In this document: one piece after another, positions 5,162 to 8,142 of the stretch
Layout of the letters: each line of letters begins with the position of its first letter
How positions within the stretch are numbered: the first letter of the stretch is position 1
DNA from: a bacterium
Lineage (GTDB): Bacteria > UBP14 > UBA6098 > B30-G16
Length of the DNA stretch: 8,142 bases
Direction: 5' to 3'
Assembly: GCA_030620455.1 (NCBI GenBank)
Contig: JAUXEQ010000058.1
Location: forward strand, 1 to 8,142
The notes under the pieces: model-generated
The model's database searches: none
The model's input: only the letters and a program-made list of their open reading frames with translations
What the model was told of the DNA's origin: nothing
Translations under genes and position numbers: made by a program

Positions 5162-8142
5162 ATGCCGAGGAAGTTAGCGGTTGTTCTGTTTGCGCTGCTG
5201 TTGATAGGTCTCTCGTGGGGTACGGAGGTTACCTATCAAGGAAAATTAACTGATGCTTCAGGTATTGCGGTAAATGGGGATGTTGATTTTATTTTAGCAA
5301 TTTACACTAATGTCACAGGAACTACTCTTGTTACAGTTGATACCACAACAGTTACATGTGTAAACGGTCTTTTCTCTGGAGTCTTCGATCTAACAATTTC
5401 TTCCAGTGTGTTATCCTCTCCATCTACTAATCTATACTATGAGATTTCTTATGATCTCGGAGGTGGATACTCCACATTGACTCCAAGGAAACTGATTACT
5501 GCAGAAATTAAGGCATTATGGGCACTTAACGCAACATATGCACTCACCGCAGGATCTGCTCTTGCTGCGATTACTGCTTTAAATGCAGACCATGCTGCTA
5601 AAGCGGATAGTGCTGATTATGCTGATGAAGCTAATTATTCCGCTACTGCAGGTGTTGCTGCGGTTGCTCTTTATGCAGATGCTGTATTAGCTGCAAATGT
5701 AGTGTATGATGACACAATTACTGGCCTTGGTGATAACGCACAGGATGCTATCGATAATTTATACGCAGATATGATAACACTTCCCGATGCCGATGAACTC
5801 GTTAAGGTTGGTGATTTAGGAACTCCTGATTGGTTGAACGAAACTTTCTTCGCACAGGATGCTATTAATCATATAACAATTGCAAATGCTGCAATAGGTA
5901 CTGATCAGATTGCAAATGCTGCAATAGGTGCAGATCAGATTGCAAATGCTGCAATAGGTGCAGATCAGATAGCTGATGAAGCAATCGGTGTAGATAAGTT
6001 CGAACTTGGAACTGCCGCCTGTGATGTGTTCTATTTCGATGGATGTGCGTGGTTGGTGGGACAACTCTCCGCTGATTGCGTTGAGTATGATGGATCAGTT
6101 GTCGGGACGGTTCTCGATGATTATGAGACAAGATTGTCTCTTATTGAAGGTGGCGCCGGCGATACATTAGTTATAGTTGGTTCTGGTGGAACGCCGGACT
6201 TTCTCAATACCGATTTCTTCGAACAGGGTGTGGATCACATTGTTATTAAGGATAAAGCGATAGGCATAGACAAATTCGCGGACGGAGCAGCTTCCGATGG
6301 CGATATGTTCATTTACAGTTCCGGCGATTGGACAATTGGAAACGCATGGGCAACAAAAGTTGACTATGATAATTCAATGAGCGGTTTGGCTGGATCGACA
6401 GTTCAAAAAGCTATCGATGAGCTCGCTGGAGTAACCAAAAGCGATACAATTTGGTCGGCAGATGCACTTGTAATTGATACAATCGTTGCTATGGCAAACT
6501 TCAAAATTCATGGTGAACTTATTGCTGACTCCATTCAAGCAGTTGGCGATTATATTGATCTCGACGACAATGTTAATGTTTGGGGTGACTTGAAAGTCGA
6601 CAAAGAATTATACACCGACAACATTAATGCAATCGATCCAATCGGTGGTACTATTGATATTAATGACAACGTGAATATCTGGGGTAGTCTAGATGTTGAA
6701 GATGGTTTATACGCAGGCTACGTTAGTATTGATGGCGATGCTGGAATTATTGGTGATGTTGGAATTGAAGGCGATCTGGATATCTATGGATTTATCAAGA
6801 ATTCCTACGATGATACTGTTCGCGTCGATGGCTATCTGTATGTTGAGAAGGAGCTTGTAACTGATATAATCGAACCTACGAGTGGTGGTATTGGCTATCT
6901 TACGATTGATGGCTGGATGAGTGTCGATGGCAGTATGGAGGTCGCTGGCGACTTGGGAGTCATGGTCGATATGGACGTCTATGGCGATCTAGGTGTCGAG
7001 GGCGATCTAGATGTCATTGGCGTAGCTACTTTCACAGAAAACGTTTATACAATTCATGACCTATATGTTGGTGAAGACCTACATGTTGGTGGTTCGATTT
7101 ACAACACTGATATTACAGTAGACGAAGTCTTAACCGATTCAATATGGAGCAAAGATAAAGTCAAATCTGACACAATTTGGACAATGGCTAACTTCTTCAT
7201 ATACGGCGAACTTATTGCAGATTCGGTTCAAGCTAAAGGCGATAAAATTACAATTACTGACGATATTTATATCACAACTGGAAACGATCTATTTATCGGT
7301 GGAATTGGTTTAGGTTCAGATGGAGGAGCTGGTCTAGTAGGCTTCGACGACGCAGGTTACTTCCATGGTGCAACCACTGTCCAGGAAGCTCTGGATAATA
7401 TGTTCGCAATATTCGATCACGATTCCAACGATATTGGAGTTAAGATCGGTGGCGAAGACCACGCTCATTCATGGTTTGTTAAAGCATATATGGATGATAG
7501 GTTTTTCGAAAGATATGACGGTCTACCAAGTCCAACAACACCATCTATTGACGATACCTTAATAACAATTAAGCTTCATTCTATCGATAGTTCCAGAATA
7601 TCTGAAGAAGCTATTTGGGGTTACCACATAAAGGACGGAACGGTTAATTACGAGGATATTGAAGATGAAGGTATTCGTACTGAAGACTATAGATGGGGTT
7701 CGATCAAACCGAAAAAACTGTTCTGGGGGTATGATAGACCACGTGGTGTACCTGATAGCATTGGTGCATTCCATGTGCCTTACCTTCCGATACCGACTTA
7801 TGTTGGCAAGTTTAATGAGAATGATATACCTGATCCGTTAGACATACTTGGTGGTGGTACTAAATCTGTTATAACAGTAGGTACCGTACTCGACTCTTTG
7901 ATCAATTGGTGGGGTGGATATACTGTAACAACCGACACGATAAAAGCAGCGAGATTCGATACTATCTGGATGATGGACGTCGTTAAGATAGAAGATGATC
8001 TTATAGTTACTGGTGATGCCCATATTTGGAATACTCTTTTTGTCGACGTTATCGCTGGTAAAGAGCACGACACAATCGAAGTATTAAACGACTTCTGGGT
8101 ACACGGTGAGCTTATTGCCGATTCAATTCAGGCAGTCGGTGA
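5162..8142 (+). CDS. large secreted repeat protein, fibre/adhesin-like, C-terminus beyond window
   Basis: I translated this frame through to the window end: 993 codons with no stop, so the protein is longer. Residues 1-20 (MPRK, hydrophobic core, LSWG) look like a Sec signal peptide; no lipobox Cys. Residues 22-127 form the YQGKLTD-type domain (starts TYQGKLTDASG, ends TPRKLITAEIKALWAL) found at the N-terminus of many bacterial surface proteins. Residues 120-176 are Ala-rich. A module at 213-319 recurs at 336-421. YD...GL...(V)Q.AIDxL motifs occur at 182-200, 402-421 and, degenerate, 728-747. Decapeptide repeats are at 240-279 and 803-852. Hexapeptide xGDLxV blocks are at 524-547 and 583-648. 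GELIADS motifs are at 451, 682 and 982. The chain is acidic and has only four cysteines (66, 287, 295, 306). No catalytic motif is seen. I infer an exported, beta-rich fibrous surface or appendage protein. By eye it is somewhat more GC-rich than its neighbours. The specific function is unknown, and no partner gene is visible. Confidence 0.88.
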   Translation, partial: MPRKLAVVLFALLLIGLSWGTEVTYQGKLTDASGIAVNGDVDFILAIYTNVTGTTLVTVDTTTVTCVNGLFSGVFDLTISSSVLSSPSTNLYYEISYDLGGGYSTLTPRKLITAEIKALWALNATYALTAGSALAAITALNADHAAKADSADYADEANYSATAGVAAVALYADAVLAANVVYDDTITGLGDNAQDAIDNLYADMITLPDADELVKVGDLGTPDWLNETFFAQDAINHITIANAAIGTDQIANAAIGADQIANAAIGADQIADEAIGVDKFELGTAACDVFYFDGCAWLVGQLSADCVEYDGSVVGTVLDDYETRLSLIEGGAGDTLVIVGSGGTPDFLNTDFFEQGVDHIVIKDKAIGIDKFADGAASDGDMFIYSSGDWTIGNAWATKVDYDNSMSGLAGSTVQKAIDELAGVTKSDTIWSADALVIDTIVAMANFKIHGELIADSIQAVGDYIDLDDNVNVWGDLKVDKELYTDNINAIDPIGGTIDINDNVNIWGSLDVEDGLYAGYVSIDGDAGIIGDVGIEGDLDIYGFIKNSYDDTVRVDGYLYVEKELVTDIIEPTSGGIGYLTIDGWMSVDGSMEVAGDLGVMVDMDVYGDLGVEGDLDVIGVATFTENVYTIHDLYVGEDLHVGGSIYNTDITVDEVLTDSIWSKDKVKSDTIWTMANFFIYGELIADSVQAKGDKITITDDIYITTGNDLFIGGIGLGSDGGAGLVGFDDAGYFHGATTVQEALDNMFAIFDHDSNDIGVKIGGEDHAHSWFVKAYMDDRFFERYDGLPSPTTPSIDDTLITIKLHSIDSSRISEEAIWGYHIKDGTVNYEDIEDEGIRTEDYRWGSIKPKKLFWGYDRPRGVPDSIGAFHVPYLPIPTYVGKFNENDIPDPLDILGGGTKSVITVGTVLDSLINWWGGYTVTTDTIKAARFDTIWMMDVVKIEDDLIVTGDAHIWNTLFVDVIAGKEHDTIEVLNDFWVHGELIADSIQAVG
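5225..5542 (+). other. YQGKLTD-type N-terminal domain (within the secreted protein)
   Basis: Residues 22-127 run from TYQGKLTDASGIAVNGDVDF through VNGLFSGVFDLTI and YYEISYDLGGG to TPRKLITAEIKALWALNATYA. I recognise this from memory as the recurring pattern YQGxLTDxxGxPVxxxxxFxxxxY, NGLFSVxL and PRxxLxAxPYALxA at the start of secreted proteins in uncultivated and FCB-related bacteria, and beside tail-fibre-like repeats. It is probably a small beta-sandwich. Its molecular role is not established to my knowledge. Confidence 0.7.
5798..6424 (+). repeat. duplicated module, two copies with different decapeptide content
   Basis: Copy 1 is residues 213-319 (5798-6118) and copy 2 is 336-421 (6167-6424). 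They align as LVxVGxxGTPDxLNxxFFxQ, then HIxI...AIGxDKF, then a DxFxYxxxxW segment, then VxYDxS. Copy 1 carries exactly three extra decapeptide units: the GTPD blocks are 123 residues apart and the DKF blocks 92 apart, which is three units plus a one-residue gap. The end boundaries are approximate. Confidence 0.75.
5879..5998 (+). repeat. four tandem 30-bp (decapeptide) repeats
   Basis: The units are 5879-5908, 5909-5938, 5939-5968 and 5969-5998, encoding IANAAIGTDQ, IANAAIGADQ, IANAAIGADQ and IADEAIGVDK. Units 2 and 3 are identical at all 30 bases; unit 1 differs by two bases within one codon; unit 4 is diverged. The array lies in frame in the secreted protein and has the pattern I-x-x-x-A-I-G-x-D-x. 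Near-identity at the DNA level suggests recent expansion by slippage or unequal exchange. Confidence 0.95.
6731..6802 (+). repeat. short hexapeptide block (four units)
   Basis: Residues 524-547 read as DGDAGI, IGDVGI, EGDLDI, YGFIKN. The pattern is x-G-D-[hydrophobic]-x-[I/V], the same as the longer block at 6908-7105, and typical of beta-solenoid rungs with alternating inward-facing hydrophobic residues. Fold is inferred. Confidence 0.65.
6908..7105 (+). repeat. hexapeptide xGDLxV repeat block (about eleven units)
   Basis: Residues 583-648 divide without gaps into six-residue units: DGWMSV, DGSMEV, AGDLGV, MVDMDV, YGDLGV, EGDLDV, IGVATF, TENVYT, IHDLYV, GEDLHV, GGSIYN. Position 4 is nearly always L/M/V/I and position 6 mostly V. 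Such periodicity is characteristic of beta-solenoid or bactofilin-like folds, though no named family is recognised. The DNA shows a matching 18-base rhythm with repeated GGCGATCTAG around 6983-7011. Confidence 0.75.
7568..7717 (+). repeat. diverged decapeptide repeats (about five units)
   Basis: Residues 803-852 split into IKLHSIDSSR, ISEEAIWGYH, IKDGTVNYED, IEDEGIRTED and YRWGSIKPKK. Positions 1 and 6 are I/V (Y once at position 1) and position 5 is small (S/A/T/G/S), the same pattern as the near-identical array at 5879-5998. No DNA-level identity remains, so this looks like an old array under structural constraint. Confidence 0.65.

Larger units (their letters stand above)
6491..8142 (+). 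repeat. three dispersed copies of the F..x(H/Y)GELIADS(I/V)QA motif
   Basis: The copies lie at 6491-6550, 7184-7243 and 8084-8142 (the last cut by the edge); the span given covers all three, not a continuous repeat. The core starts at residues 451, 682 and 982, spaced 231 and 300 residues apart. Each is preceded by a DTIW or DTIE segment. Copies 1 and 3 encode the identical twelve residues GELIADSIQAVG, yet 7 of the 12 codons differ, all synonymously. Confidence 0.9.

Noticed and set aside
5879..5998. CRISPR-like appearance of 30-base repeats
   Set aside because: The units abut with no spacers, keep the reading frame and encode a regular decapeptide.
5816..6131. Two overlapping minus-strand ORFs with Cys- or His/Leu-rich repeats
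   Set aside because: Their repetitive look is the reverse complement of the 30-base coding repeats in the secreted protein; the plus-strand frame is open far beyond both ends.
7365..8073. Small ORFs on both strands near the right edge
   Set aside because: They are shadows of the long plus-strand frame, with unremarkable products and no ribosome sites.
5162..8142. RTX toxin or Ca2+-binding repeat protein
   Set aside because: Gly-Asp rich blocks are hexapeptides of the form xGDLxV; the RTX nonapeptide GGxGxDxUx is not found in series.

Overview
The window comes from an AT-rich bacterium. Its left half is a run of leftward housekeeping genes, and its right half is the 5' part of one very long rightward gene for a secreted, repeat-built protein. 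The organism cannot be named from the sequence. GyrB carries the long TOPRIM insertion also present in E. coli GyrB. The secreted protein has the N-terminal YQGKLTD-type domain that I associate with AT-rich uncultivated phyla of the FCB/WOR-3 kind, so an environmental or MAG-derived genome is a reasonable guess (inference only).

Left block, bases 1-4726, minus strand, in transcription order: gyrB (DNA gyrase B), pgpA (phosphatidylglycerophosphatase A), cinA (CinA/PncC nucleotide-repair protein) and thpR (RNA 2',3'-cyclic phosphodiesterase, cut by the left edge). Gaps are 45, 16 and 55 bases, so one operon reading out of gyrB is likely. The products share no pathway: topology, phospholipid head-group synthesis, pyridine nucleotide salvage and RNA end processing. 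cinA-thpR(ligT)-recA is a known order in other bacteria, so recA may lie just beyond the left edge.

Centre, bases 4727-5161: a very AT-rich divergent intergenic region. It holds an 11-bp perfect inverted repeat with embedded TATAAT-like boxes in front of gyrB, weak promoter candidates for the rightward gene, and a strong Shine-Dalgarno at 5148-5154.

Right block, bases 5162-8142 and beyond, plus strand: one uninterrupted reading frame of at least 993 codons that leaves the window. It encodes a signal peptide, a YQGKLTD domain, an Ala-rich linker, and then several interleaved repeat families. These are a duplicated module of about 90-120 residues, decapeptide tandem repeats in two places, hexapeptide xGDLxV blocks that suggest a beta-solenoid, and three copies of a GELIADS-I/V-QA motif. 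The layout resembles tail-fibre or adhesin-like surface fibres. No enzyme domain is visible. This protein is the least ordinary item in the window. I see no defence system, CRISPR array, transposase, tRNA or rRNA.
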